The notes under the pieces were generated by a model. That model made no database searches. It saw only the letters and a program-made list of their open reading frames with translations, and was not told the DNA's origin. Positions 1 to 7,101 of a stretch of DNA of 15,652 nucleotides are shown in pieces. Numbering within the stretch: position 1 is the stretch's first letter; each line of letters begins with the position of its first letter. The position numbers and the translations under genes are program-made. Origin of the DNA: JBAZDC01 sp041654595 (GTDB lineage: Bacteria > Pseudomonadota > Gammaproteobacteria > Burkholderiales > Burkholderiaceae_B); the NCBI GenBank assembly GCA_964551305.1, contig CAZKBT010000067.1, forward strand, positions 1 to 15,652. The letters are read 5' to 3'.

Positions 1-211
1 CCGCAATAAAAAGCGCACGTTCCGCGCATTGTGGATCACGCGCATCAACGCAGCCTGCCGTGAGCTGGGCATGTCCTACAGCGCCTTCATCGCCGGCACC
101 AAAAAGGCGTCCATCGAATTGGATCGCAAAGTGCTGGCGGACATGGCCGTAAACGACAAAGCCGGTTTTGCTGCAATCGTAGCGCAAGCAAAAACAGCGT
201 TAGCCGTCTAA
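1..211 (+). CDS. rplT: 50S ribosomal protein L20 (bL20), 3' part
   Basis: This is the C-terminal part of ribosomal protein L20, which binds 23S rRNA early in 50S assembly. The reading frame is open from base 2 and begins inside the gene (RNKKRTFRALWITRINAACR), so the 5' end lies outside the window. The stretch WITRINAACRELGMSYSAF and the downstream LDRKVLADMA are typical of the family. The stop is TAA at 209-211. About 69 of the usual 118-119 residues are present. rplT directly upstream of pheS is the classic infC-rpmI-rplT-pheST order, so this is the end of a translation-factor operon. The TTG at 29 is an internal Leu codon and not a start. Confidence 0.96.
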   Translation, partial: RNKKRTFRALWITRINAACRELGMSYSAFIAGTKKASIELDRKVLADMAVNDKAGFAAIVAQAKTALAV

Positions 212-234
212 CGGATTTCGATACTGTATTGCAT

Positions 235-261
235 CAAACGGGGTCCGATGGGCTCCGTTTG
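235..261 (+). promoter_or_regulatory. Strong RNA hairpin between rplT and pheS
   Basis: Bases 235-246 pair with 250-261 to give a 12-bp stem (10 Watson-Crick pairs and 2 G-U pairs) around a 3-base GAT loop. It ends 5 bases before the pheS ribosome binding site and has no T tract after it, so it is not a normal intrinsic terminator. It could be an mRNA processing site, an attenuator-like element or a stability element that separates rplT from pheST expression. No Phe-rich leader peptide like E. coli pheM is visible. Confidence 0.55.
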
Positions 262-277
262 CATTTGGAAGAGCAAA

Positions 278-1303
278 ATGATGACGACGTCGGTGGATGA
301 CTTGCTGGCACGGGCCCGGGAACAGTTTGCGCAGGCAGGTGATGCGGCGGCCCTCGAGAACGCCAAGGCACGGTTTTTGGGAAAGCAGGGCGCGTTGACA
401 GTCCTGCTCAAAGGACTGGGCGCCCTGAGCCCCGAACAGAAAAAAACCGAGGGCGCGCGGATCAATCAGGTCAAGCGGGCGATCGAGTCGGCGCTGGATG
501 AGCGTCGGGCGCAGCTTGCGCAGCAGGAACTGGATAAGCGGCTGGCCAGCGAAAAGATCGACGTCAGCTTGCCCGGACGAGGCCGGCAATGGGGCGGTAT
601 CCATCCCGTCATCCAGACCTGGCAGCGCGTGGAGGCGATATTCGGGTCCATAGGCTTCGACGTGGCCGACGGACCCGAGATCGAGAACGACTGGACCAAT
701 TTCACGGCCTTGAACAACCCGGAAAATCATCCGGCGCGCTCCATGCAGGATACTTTTTACGTCGACATGAGCGATGAACAGGGCCTGCCCTTGTTGCTGC
801 GCACGCATACCAGCCCCATGCAGGTGCGCTATGCGCGCATGCACCAGCCGCCCATCAAGGTAATTGCGCCGGGGCGTACGTATCGGGTAGATAGCGACGC
901 GACGCATTCACCCATGTTCCATCAAGTCGAAGGCTTGTGGATAGCCGAAAATATTTCGTTTGCCGATCTCAAGGGCGTCTACACGAACTTCCTTCGCGCG
1001 TTTTTCGAAACGGATGATCTGGCCGTGCGTTTCCGCCCATCGTTTTTTCCGTTTACGGAACCTTCGGCGGAAATCGACATGATGTTCACCTCCGGACCGA
1101 ACAAGGGGCGGTGGCTGGAAATTTCGGGGTCAGGCCAGGTGCATCCCAACGTGATACGCCACTTCGGTTTGGATCCGGAGCGTTATATCGGTTTCGCGTT
1201 CGGCTCCGGCCTGGAGCGCCTGACGATGCTACGCTACGGCATAAACGACCTGCGCCTGTTTTTTGAAGGCGATCTGCGATTTTTACGGCAGTTCAATCAA
1301 TAA
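278..1303 (+). CDS. pheS: Phenylalanyl-tRNA synthetase alpha subunit
   Basis: This is the catalytic subunit of the cytosolic (alphabeta)2 enzyme that charges tRNA-Phe with phenylalanine using ATP. From the ATG at 278 it has 341 residues, close to other PheS proteins. Residues 1-95 form the N-terminal coiled-coil arm that contacts tRNA. The class II catalytic core follows: motif 1 region from GGIHPVIQ (~106), THTSPMQVR (~177), FHQVEGLW (~214), motif 2 FRPSFFPFTEPSAE (~252) and motif 3 GFAFGSGLERLTMLRYG (~305). The alanine in GFAFG matches the residue that sets Phe specificity in E. coli. I chose 278 (281 is equally possible) because GGAAGAG at 267-273 sits at the right distance. The in-frame ATG at 248 lies inside the hairpin. 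pheT follows after 17 bases. Confidence 0.97.
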   Translation: MMTTSVDDLLARAREQFAQAGDAAALENAKARFLGKQGALTVLLKGLGALSPEQKKTEGARINQVKRAIESALDERRAQLAQQELDKRLASEKIDVSLPGRGRQWGGIHPVIQTWQRVEAIFGSIGFDVADGPEIENDWTNFTALNNPENHPARSMQDTFYVDMSDEQGLPLLLRTHTSPMQVRYARMHQPPIKVIAPGRTYRVDSDATHSPMFHQVEGLWIAENISFADLKGVYTNFLRAFFETDDLAVRFRPSFFPFTEPSAEIDMMFTSGPNKGRWLEISGSGQVHPNVIRHFGLDPERYIGFAFGSGLERLTMLRYGINDLRLFFEGDLRFLRQFNQ

Positions 1304-1320
1304 CTTCATCCCTATACCTT

Positions 1321-3732
1321 ATGCAATTTCCTGAATCCTGGCTGCGCGCTCTCGTAAATACCGACCTGACCACGGCGGACTTGTCGCATCGGCTGACGAT
1401 GGCCGGCCTCGAAGTCGAAGAGGTCGAGCCAGTGGCGCCGTCCTTCAGCGGTATCGCCGTCGCGCAAATCGTGGAGGTCGCCGCGCATCCCGATGCGGAT
1501 AAGCTGCGTGTCTGCAAGGTCGACGACGGATCCGGCGAGCTGCTGCAAATCGTATGCGGCGCGCCCAATGCGGCGCAGGGGATGAAGGCGCCCTTGGCCA
1601 GGGTGGGCGCGGTGCTGCCCGGGGGCATGAAGATAGGCGTCGCCAAGATGCGTGGCGTGCAGTCACATGGCATGCTGTGTTCGGCGCGTGAACTGGGCCT
1701 GTCGCAAGACCATGCCGGCTTGATGGTCCTGGACGAGCACGCGGTGCCGGGCGCGGATTTGCGCGATGTGCTCGATCTGGACGATACGCTGTTTACACTC
1801 AAGCTGACGCCCAACAGAGCCGACTGCTTGTCCATACTCGGCGTGGCGCGGGAAGTGCGTGCCTTGACCGGCGCCGAGCTGACGCTACCGGATTTCGAGC
1901 CGGTCCCGGTTACGATCGACGACATTCTGCCTGTCACGATCCAGGCACCGGATCTTTGCGGACGTTTTGCCGGCCGGGTGATCCGAGGCGTCGATGCGCG
2001 AGCCCGGACGCCGGACTGGATGAGGCAGCGCCTTGAGCGGGCGGGACAGCGTTCGGTGTCGGCGCTGGTCGATATTTCCAACTACGTCATGCTGGAGCTG
2101 GGCCGGCCCACGCACGTTTTCGATTTGAACCGCGTCGACGGCGGCCTGGCCGTGCGATGGGCGCGACAAGGCGAAACGCTCAAGCTGCTCAACGAACAAG
2201 AGATCGTGCTCGATGAGCAGGTGGGCGTCATTGCCGCCAACGGCACGGTGGAAAGCATGGCCGGAATCATGGGCGGCGAAGCGACAGCGGTGACGCTCGA
2301 TACGCGCGATATCTATCTGGAAGGCGCTTTCTGGTGGCCCGAAGCCATTATGGGGCGCGCCCGCCGCTACAAGTTCAGCTCCGAGGCGAGCCATCGCTTC
2401 GAGCGCGGCGTGGATTTCGAGAACATTCCCCAGGATCTCGAGCGCGTGACCCGCCTCATCGTGGATATCTGCGGCGGGCAGGCCGGGCCGCTGCGGGACC
2501 AGACGGTTAATCTTCCCGCGCGCGCGCCGGTGACCATGCGCCTGGCCCGCTGCCGCAAAGTGCTGGGGGTGGAGGTTGCACGAGAAGAGGTCGAGCGCAT
2601 TTTCAATCAGTTGGGGCTTTCCTTCAAGTACGAGAATGAGGCTTTCGTCGTATCGCCTCCGTCGTATCGCTTCGATCTTTTCCTCGAAGAGGATCTCATC
2701 GAGGAAGTGGCCAGGCTCTATGGCTTCGAGCGGATTCCCGATTTGCCGCCCGTTGCCGCCGCGCGAATGCGCATCCTTCCGGAAACCCGGCGCGCTCCGC
2801 ATACGCTGCGCGAGCGTATTGCCGGGCAGGACTACCAGGAAGTGATCAATTTCGCCTTCGTCCAGGAAAGCTGGGAGCGCGAGATGCTGGGCAATGCCGA
2901 TCCCATTCGCTTGCTCAACCCGATCGCCAGCCATCAATCCGTCATGCGTTCGAGTCTGATCCCGGGCTTGTTGGCCAATATCGTGCACAACGCCAACCGC
3001 AAGCAATCCCGCGTGCGTGTTTTCGAGCTCGGGCGTGTCTTTTCACGGGATACGACCATAGAAGACGGCGATCTGGCTGTCAAGGGCGTGAGCCAGCCGC
3101 AGCGTATCGCCGCGGCTGCATGGGGCGGCGCGGTGGAGGAACAGTGGGGCATGCCGGCGCGTCCGGTCGACTTCTACGATGTCAAGCAGGACCTGGAGAG
3201 CATACTGGGCGCGCAGCAGGCGCGCCGGCTCGAGTACGAGCCTGTCGCGCATCCGGCGCTGCACCCGGGGCGCGCCGCGCTCATCAAGCGTGACGGCAAA
3301 GAAATAGGCCTGATAGGCGAGGTGCATCCCAGGTGGGCGCAGGAAAGCGGCCTGAGCCAGGCGCCCGTCGTGTTCGAGATCGATGTCGAGGCCATCAGCA
3401 CCGGAACACTGCCGAGGCCGGGCGAGATTTCCAAGCAGCCGGTCGTCATCCGCGATCTGGCCATCTGGGCCGAGATGGATGTATCGTATAAGGCTTTACT
3501 GGATACGCTTAGCCAAACCATCGCATCTAATGCTAATCTTGGGATCGTGAAAGAAATCAGATTGTTCGATGTTTGGCGCGATAATGCATCGGCGGCGGAA
3601 GAAAAGAGCATGGCGTTCCGGTTCTGGCTCCAGGACACGCAAGCAACGCTCGATGACGCCGTGGTCGAAGCGGCCATGCAAGCCTTGCTGCAGGCTCTGA
3701 CCCATGCGCATGGCGTACGGCAACGCGCATAA
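1321..3732 (+). CDS. pheT: Phenylalanyl-tRNA synthetase beta subunit
   Basis: This is the 803-residue partner of PheS, full length for the bacterial family. Domains in order: an N-terminal OB-fold tRNA-binding domain (~40-150, with HPDADKLRVCKV and the LPGGMKIGVAKMRGV segment), the B3/B4 domain with the editing function (~210-390, ending near the SSEASHRFERGVD stretch), B5 (~400-480), a catalytic-like core (~490-690) and the C-terminal FDX-ACB domain that binds the tRNA anticodon stem (~708-802). The ATG at 1321 is 17 bases after the pheS stop. No clear Shine-Dalgarno sequence precedes it, so translation may depend on ribosomes arriving from pheS. The 3' part (~3480-3590) is richer in A+T than the rest. 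Confidence 0.97.
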   Translation: MQFPESWLRALVNTDLTTADLSHRLTMAGLEVEEVEPVAPSFSGIAVAQIVEVAAHPDADKLRVCKVDDGSGELLQIVCGAPNAAQGMKAPLARVGAVLPGGMKIGVAKMRGVQSHGMLCSARELGLSQDHAGLMVLDEHAVPGADLRDVLDLDDTLFTLKLTPNRADCLSILGVAREVRALTGAELTLPDFEPVPVTIDDILPVTIQAPDLCGRFAGRVIRGVDARARTPDWMRQRLERAGQRSVSALVDISNYVMLELGRPTHVFDLNRVDGGLAVRWARQGETLKLLNEQEIVLDEQVGVIAANGTVESMAGIMGGEATAVTLDTRDIYLEGAFWWPEAIMGRARRYKFSSEASHRFERGVDFENIPQDLERVTRLIVDICGGQAGPLRDQTVNLPARAPVTMRLARCRKVLGVEVAREEVERIFNQLGLSFKYENEAFVVSPPSYRFDLFLEEDLIEEVARLYGFERIPDLPPVAAARMRILPETRRAPHTLRERIAGQDYQEVINFAFVQESWEREMLGNADPIRLLNPIASHQSVMRSSLIPGLLANIVHNANRKQSRVRVFELGRVFSRDTTIEDGDLAVKGVSQPQRIAAAAWGGAVEEQWGMPARPVDFYDVKQDLESILGAQQARRLEYEPVAHPALHPGRAALIKRDGKEIGLIGEVHPRWAQESGLSQAPVVFEIDVEAISTGTLPRPGEISKQPVVIRDLAIWAEMDVSYKALLDTLSQTIASNANLGIVKEIRLFDVWRDNASAAEEKSMAFRFWLQDTQATLDDAVVEAAMQALLQALTHAHGVRQRA

Positions 3733-3750
3733 CCGAATGAGGACATTGCA

Positions 3751-4077
3751 ATGAATCAGGATCGTACGCTCACGAAAGCCGAGCTTGCCGACATGTTGTT
3801 TGATCGGGTGGGCTTGAATAAGCGTGAAGCCAAAGATATCGTGGACACCTTCTTCGAGGAAATACGCGAGACGTTGGCGCGTGGCCAGGAAGTCAAGCTG
3901 TCCGGATTCGGCAATTTTCAGGTTCGCGACAAGCCGGCCCGCCCGGGACGCAATCCTAAGACCGGCGAAGCGATTCCCATTGCGGCAAGGCGCGTGGTGA
4001 CGTTCCATGCGAGCCAGAAGCTCAAGGGTCTTGTGGAAAATGCCTCCGCTTTCGATACAGGTGCTCAAGGGGGGTAG
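3751..4077 (+). CDS. ihfA: Integration host factor alpha subunit
   Basis: A 108-residue DNA-bending protein of the HU/IHF family that pairs with IHF beta (not in this window). It acts in the nucleoid in recombination, replication and transcription. The N-terminal helices begin LTKAELADMLFDRVGLNKRE. The family signature is GNFQVRDKPARPGRNPKTGE, and its RPGRNP segment holds the proline that intercalates into the DNA minor groove. IPIAARRVVTF and LKGLVENAS favour the alpha subunit over beta or HU. A GAGG ribosome binding site at 3739-3742 precedes the ATG. Its place right after pheT is conserved in many proteobacteria. It may be co-transcribed with pheST or have its own promoter inside pheT. Confidence 0.96.
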   Translation: MNQDRTLTKAELADMLFDRVGLNKREAKDIVDTFFEEIRETLARGQEVKLSGFGNFQVRDKPARPGRNPKTGEAIPIAARRVVTFHASQKLKGLVENASAFDTGAQGG

Positions 4078-4138
4078 GCGCGGGCCGAAACGGCTTGCAT
4101 GATTATCCGATTCCGATTCAATTGCCCAGATTTTTCTT

Positions 4139-4555
4139 ATGAGCTCAAGCGAAACTACTGTCAATTTGCCGCCTATCCCCGCTAAGCGTTACTTTACGAT
4201 AGGCGAGGTCAGCGACTTGTGCTGCGTCAAGCCTCACGTGCTGCGCTATTGGGAGCAGGAATTCACACAATTGAAGCCGGTCAAGCGGCGCGGCAATCGC
4301 CGGTACTACCAGCACCACGAAGTATTGCTGATACGCCGCATCCGCGATCTTTTGTATGAACAGGGCTTCACGATCAGCGGCGCGCGCAACCGTCTGGGCG
4401 ACGCCAAGGAAGCGTTGCACGATCAGGATTCGGCCGTGCGCCTGTCCGGGGCGGAGTTGCAGGCCTTGCGCGGTGATCTGTCGTCGATCAGCGCCGTGCT
4501 GGGCGAGGCGCTGCAAACGACATCCGATCCCGCGCCGGACGACCGGATCGGGTAA
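4139..4555 (+). CDS. MerR-family transcriptional regulator
   Basis: A 138-residue regulator with an N-terminal MerR winged helix-turn-helix (~18-90): RYFTIGEVSDLCCVKPHVLRYWEQEF, then the wing KPVKRRGNRRYYQHHEVLLI and RRIRDLLYEQGFTISGARNRL. The C-terminal part (~92-138) is short and has no cysteine cluster, so it is unlikely to be a metal sensor of the classic MerR/CueR type. This short MerR directly after ihfA recurs in beta- and gammaproteobacteria; its targets are not known to me. The ATG at 4139 is the only reasonable start, although no Shine-Dalgarno sequence precedes it. The second Cys in SDLCCVKPH replaces a more usual Gly. The stop codon lies within a 6-bp hairpin. Confidence 0.9.
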   Translation: MSSSETTVNLPPIPAKRYFTIGEVSDLCCVKPHVLRYWEQEFTQLKPVKRRGNRRYYQHHEVLLIRRIRDLLYEQGFTISGARNRLGDAKEALHDQDSAVRLSGAELQALRGDLSSISAVLGEALQTTSDPAPDDRIG

Positions 4556-4568
4556 GCCTCGGGGCTTA
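4553..4568 (+). terminator. Weak hairpin at the merR stop codon
   Basis: TAAGCC (4553-4558), loop TCGG and GGCTTA (4563-4568) form a perfect 6-bp stem that includes the stop codon. No T tract follows directly, so it is at best a weak or factor-assisted terminator of the operon. Confidence 0.3.
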
Positions 4569-4586
4569 TTCGATGTGTTCGAGCGA

Positions 4587-4702
4587 CAACGTTAAATAAC
4601 GTAAACTTTTCTTTTATTTATTCGACAAAATAACAAGCGTAAATTAATGTAACAAAATTGATTTACCAGGGCGTGCGCGTGGCGCACGAATCCGCTTGTC
4701 TT
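4587..4702 (+). promoter_or_regulatory. AT-rich region and inverted repeats upstream of the AraC-type gene
   Basis: Bases ~4587-4665 are strongly A+T rich within an otherwise GC-rich window, as expected of a promoter region. They hold an inverted repeat ACGTTA-AA-TAACGT (4589-4602). A perfect 7-bp inverted repeat CGTGCGC-GTG-GCGCACG (4672-4688) lies 14 bases before the favoured ATG. It could be an operator or a leader hairpin that controls translation. I could not pick a convincing -35/-10 pair. Confidence 0.4.
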
Positions 4703-5137
4703 ATGATGTCGATACACTCTTACTCAACGTCTGCCGCGTCCAGCGATCAGGACATCGTCCGCATGGTGAAGCAGTTGGCTCACACTTCGCGTTTTTCAGC
4801 ATTGCAGCTGGACGACGTCTCGATTCAGCTCGGCATTAGCAAGAAACGAATTTCGAATGCTTTTCAGCGCCTGCTTGGCCTGAGCGCCGCCGTCTATCTG
4901 CGCAACGAGCGCATGCTGTTGGCGCAGAGGCTATTGACGCAAACCTCTCTGGCCACGGAAGACATCGCCGTACGTGTCGGTTTTTCCAACTCCGCGAATT
5001 TTTCCAATGCGTTTCGCAAGCATTGCGGCATGTCGCCGACGAGATTTCGCAATACCGCTCCTCTACAGGCCATCACGTCCCTGCGGGGAAGCGTAGCCTG
5101 GGCGATGGACGTGGCGAGCAGGCAGGAAGAGGACTGA
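4703..5137 (+). CDS. Small AraC-family regulator (DNA-binding domain only)
   Basis: A cytoplasmic transcription factor of 144 residues from the ATG at 4703. Nearly all of it is the double helix-turn-helix of the AraC/XylS family (~15-118). Helix-turn-helix 1 covers LQLDDVSIQLGISKKRISNAFQ and helix-turn-helix 2 covers TEDIAVRVGFSNSANFSNAF, followed by the signature end RKHCGMSPTRFR. No ligand-binding or dimerisation domain is present, so it resembles MarA/SoxS/Rob-type stand-alone domains, whose activity is usually set by protein level. Start choice is uncertain: TTG at 4658 and GTG at 4673 or 4679 are in frame upstream, but they lie in or next to the inverted repeat at 4672-4688. No strong Shine-Dalgarno sequence is seen. 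The DUF455 gene follows after 17 bases. Its targets are unknown. Confidence 0.85.
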   Translation: MMSIHSYSTSAASSDQDIVRMVKQLAHTSRFSALQLDDVSIQLGISKKRISNAFQRLLGLSAAVYLRNERMLLAQRLLTQTSLATEDIAVRVGFSNSANFSNAFRKHCGMSPTRFRNTAPLQAITSLRGSVAWAMDVASRQEED

Positions 5138-5142
5138 GGCGA

Positions 5143-5157
5143 TACAATCGCGGCATG
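5143..5157 (+). promoter_or_regulatory. -10-like element abutting the DUF455 start codon
   Basis: TACAAT (5143-5148) matches the sigma-70 -10 consensus at 5 of 6 positions and ends 6 bases before the ATG at 5155. Transcription would start at or within a base or two of the ATG, giving a leaderless mRNA. No Shine-Dalgarno sequence lies at the normal distance. A -35 match at 17-bp spacing is poor. Confidence 0.4.
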
Positions 5158-5961
5158 CGAAATCCAGAGTCCTTGCGCCGCGGCAGCCTGGCGGCATTGC
5201 TTGCCACCGATCCCGACGAAAAGACACGCGCCGTGTTTGCATTGACGGAGGACGCCGATACGGACCGCATGGAGGCTATTCCGCCGCCCGACGCTATTCC
5301 CGGGCGACCCGACCATCCGGTGCTGGTCGCGCCCGCTCAGGTCAGGCAACGTTCCGCACACACCCCGGATGGGCGCGCGGCCTTGATTCATTCCCTTGCC
5401 CATATCGAGTTCAATGCAATCAATCTCGCCTTGGACATCATGTGGCGCTTTCCGGGCCTGCCCGCGGTCTTCTACCAGGATTGGCGGCGCGTCGCGCAAG
5501 AAGAGGCCGTGCATTTCAGCTTGTTGGCCGATCATCTGCGGGGCATGGGCAGCGCTTATGGCGCGATGCCGGCCCACGACGGTTTGTGGGAAATGGCGGC
5601 TCGCACGAGCCGGGATTTGTTGGCCAGACTGGCTTTGGTGCCTCGTACCCTGGAGGCGCGGGGCCTGGATGTTTCGCCTCAGATTAGAAACAAGCTGGCC
5701 GGCGCCGGCGATAAAAAGGGCGCCGACATCCTAGATCGGATACTTGCCGATGAAATCGGCCACGTCGCCATCGGGAATCGATGGTATCGATGGGAGTGTG
5801 AACGTCTGGGCGTCGATCCCGTGGCGCAGTACGACGTCCTGGCCGCTCGATACAGAGCGCCGTGGCCGCGAGGCCCCTTCAATGTCCAGGCCCGGCTCGC
5901 GGCCGGTTTCACAGAGCGGGAGATCGAGGCGCTGCGGGGCCTGCCGCCGTCGCCCGGTTAG
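5155..5961 (+). CDS. DUF455 family ferritin-like protein
   Basis: A 268-residue member of the DUF455 family (COG2833), which has a ferritin-like helical fold. Its function is not established. Likely di-metal ligands can be seen in helix-borne motifs: HIE (His83, Glu85), QEEAVHF (Glu116/Glu117, His120) and ADEIGHVAIG (Glu200, His203). This is the spaced E/ExxH pattern expected of a di-iron or di-manganese centre. There is no signal peptide, so it is probably cytoplasmic. I chose the ATG at 5155 because upstream in-frame codons from 5023 overlap the AraC gene and do not look like this family. It is 17 bases after the AraC-type gene and may be co-transcribed with it, or started by its own -10 element. 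It runs convergently into the anti-sigma gene, with 12 bases between the stops. Confidence 0.88.
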   Translation: MRNPESLRRGSLAALLATDPDEKTRAVFALTEDADTDRMEAIPPPDAIPGRPDHPVLVAPAQVRQRSAHTPDGRAALIHSLAHIEFNAINLALDIMWRFPGLPAVFYQDWRRVAQEEAVHFSLLADHLRGMGSAYGAMPAHDGLWEMAARTSRDLLARLALVPRTLEARGLDVSPQIRNKLAGAGDKKGADILDRILADEIGHVAIGNRWYRWECERLGVDPVAQYDVLAARYRAPWPRGPFNVQARLAAGFTEREIEALRGLPPSPG

Positions 5962-5968
5962 CGCGCCC

Positions 5969-5984
5969 GCGCATCACGATGCGC
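5969..5984. terminator. Hairpin between convergent DUF455 and anti-sigma genes
   Basis: GCGCAT (5969-5974), loop CACG and ATGCGC (5979-5984) form a perfect 6-bp stem that covers the anti-sigma stop codon, just after the DUF455 stop. It is placed to act on both strands, but neither side has a T tract, so it is only a candidate bidirectional terminator. Confidence 0.35.
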
Positions 5985-7101
5985 CCGCGTTCGTGGTCGA
6001 ATCTTGAGGCGTGGGTTCCGGACTTCCGAACAGCACGACACGGCCTATGAACAGCACCGGGCCCGCCGGCTGGCCCGTGGCCGAGCCGCCTTGCTCTTCG
6101 AGGGTCATCTCGAAAACCTGGCTGGGCAGGACCTCGCCGATATGCTCGGCTTTGATGATGACGGGGCGATTGATGTCGATCAGTCCCAAGGACCTGGGCT
6201 TGGGGTCGCGCGAATTCTGGGTCCAGAGCTGCACCGAGTTTCCAGCGTTTATTTCCGTCGTTACCTGCGGGGTCAGGAGCACATTGTCGGCGGTGTCGAT
6301 GGTCAGCACCCAACCCGGGGTGGAGCTGGTTCCCGGCGCCAGCAGCACGGCGGCCTGCGTTGGCGCGGTTTCGGTGATCTGGATGAGCGGAGGGTCGGGT
6401 TTCAGCACGAGCGCGGCGCATGCTATGGTCAGAGCCAGCACGGCGGCGCGCCACAGGCGTGGTGAATTCCATAACGCGCCCAGCATTCCCGGCCGTCTAC
6501 CGTCCGTTTGGCGTCTGGATCCGGCGCCAAGGCCATGCTCGGACGACGATGTTTCATCCGTGCCGGCAGCCGTGCCATCATCGGCGTGGACGGGTGCGGG
6601 CGACGGGGATGGCGTCGGCCGGGGCGGCGTATCATCGCGACGCGCGGTATTCGCGGCCGGCGCGCGCGCGCGTTCGCTGACGATGGCGGCGCCGGCGGCT
6701 TCGGTTACAGGATGGCCGACCGGCTTGGCCGGCTCGGAGGCTAGCGTCGGTTCGACACGCGACGGCGTGCCGCTTGCCCGATCGCGTGTCGTCTGGGAGG
6801 GGGGGGAGGCTGTCGCGGGCGAGGCCGCCGGCACGGCCGGGCGCAGCAGGCGGGCGGACGGCGGGCTAGGCGAGTGCCCCAGCGCGGCTTGTACTTGCTG
6901 CAAGACGTAAGCGGACGGCGAGGCCGGCTCCAGCACATCGACCAGCTCCAGGAAGTGATCTTCCCATTTGAGCGCCGTGACGGCGGCAGCGCTGTCGCTG
7001 GCCATCAAAGTATGGACGTGGGTGGCTTCCTGCGGCGTCAACAATCCAAGCGTATATTCTGCAATCAGGGTGTCCTGATCCTGTTGTCGGCGTGACCTCA
7101 T
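5974..7101 (-). CDS. RskA-type membrane anti-sigma factor
   Basis: A 375-residue single-pass membrane protein predicted to hold the adjacent ECF sigma factor inactive. The N-terminal cytoplasmic domain (~1-75, IAEYTLGLLTPQEATHVHTL and the following helices) matches the RskA/SigK anti-sigma layout. A long linker rich in Pro, Ala and Ser follows (~76-205). One membrane segment (~219-235, RAAVLALTIACAALVLK) precedes a C-terminal RskA domain (~245-365) with GWVLTIDTADN, VQLWTQN and VFEMTLEEQGGS. The ATG at 7101 overlaps the sigma stop as ATGA, indicating translational coupling; a GTG at 7110 is also in frame. The linker is unusually long and contains a C8 run (G8 on the + strand, 6799-6806), a possible slippage site. 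Members of this family are inactivated by regulated proteolysis. The signal sensed here is unknown. Confidence 0.88.
   Translation of the reverse strand: MRSRRQQDQDTLIAEYTLGLLTPQEATHVHTLMASDSAAAVTALKWEDHFLELVDVLEPASPSAYVLQQVQAALGHSPSPPSARLLRPAVPAASPATASPPSQTTRDRASGTPSRVEPTLASEPAKPVGHPVTEAAGAAIVSERARAPAANTARRDDTPPRPTPSPSPAPVHADDGTAAGTDETSSSEHGLGAGSRRQTDGRRPGMLGALWNSPRLWRAAVLALTIACAALVLKPDPPLIQITETAPTQAAVLLAPGTSSTPGWVLTIDTADNVLLTPQVTTEINAGNSVQLWTQNSRDPKPRSLGLIDINRPVIIKAEHIGEVLPSQVFEMTLEEQGGSATGQPAGPVLFIGRVVLFGSPEPTPQDSTTNAGAS
6799..6806. repeat. C8 homopolymer inside the anti-sigma gene
   Basis: Eight G on the + strand read as eight C in the coding strand of the anti-sigma gene, encoding Pro-Pro and part of the preceding Ser at about residues 99-101 in the linker. 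Gain or loss of one base would shift the frame before the membrane segment. Confidence 0.85.

Noticed and set aside
248..280. Longer pheS from the ATG at 248
   Set aside because: That ATG lies in the rplT-pheS hairpin and has no ribosome binding site, whereas GGAAGAG precedes 278/281. The added residues do not resemble the PheS N-terminus.
4645..4665. IHF binding site upstream of the AraC-type gene (near TTGATT)
   Set aside because: Against the IHF consensus it fits only with two mismatches in the core, which is expected by chance in AT-rich DNA.
4556..4702. A tRNA gene after the merR gene
   Set aside because: The 147-base gap is AT-rich and holds no cloverleaf, TTC-arm motif or CCA end that I can see.
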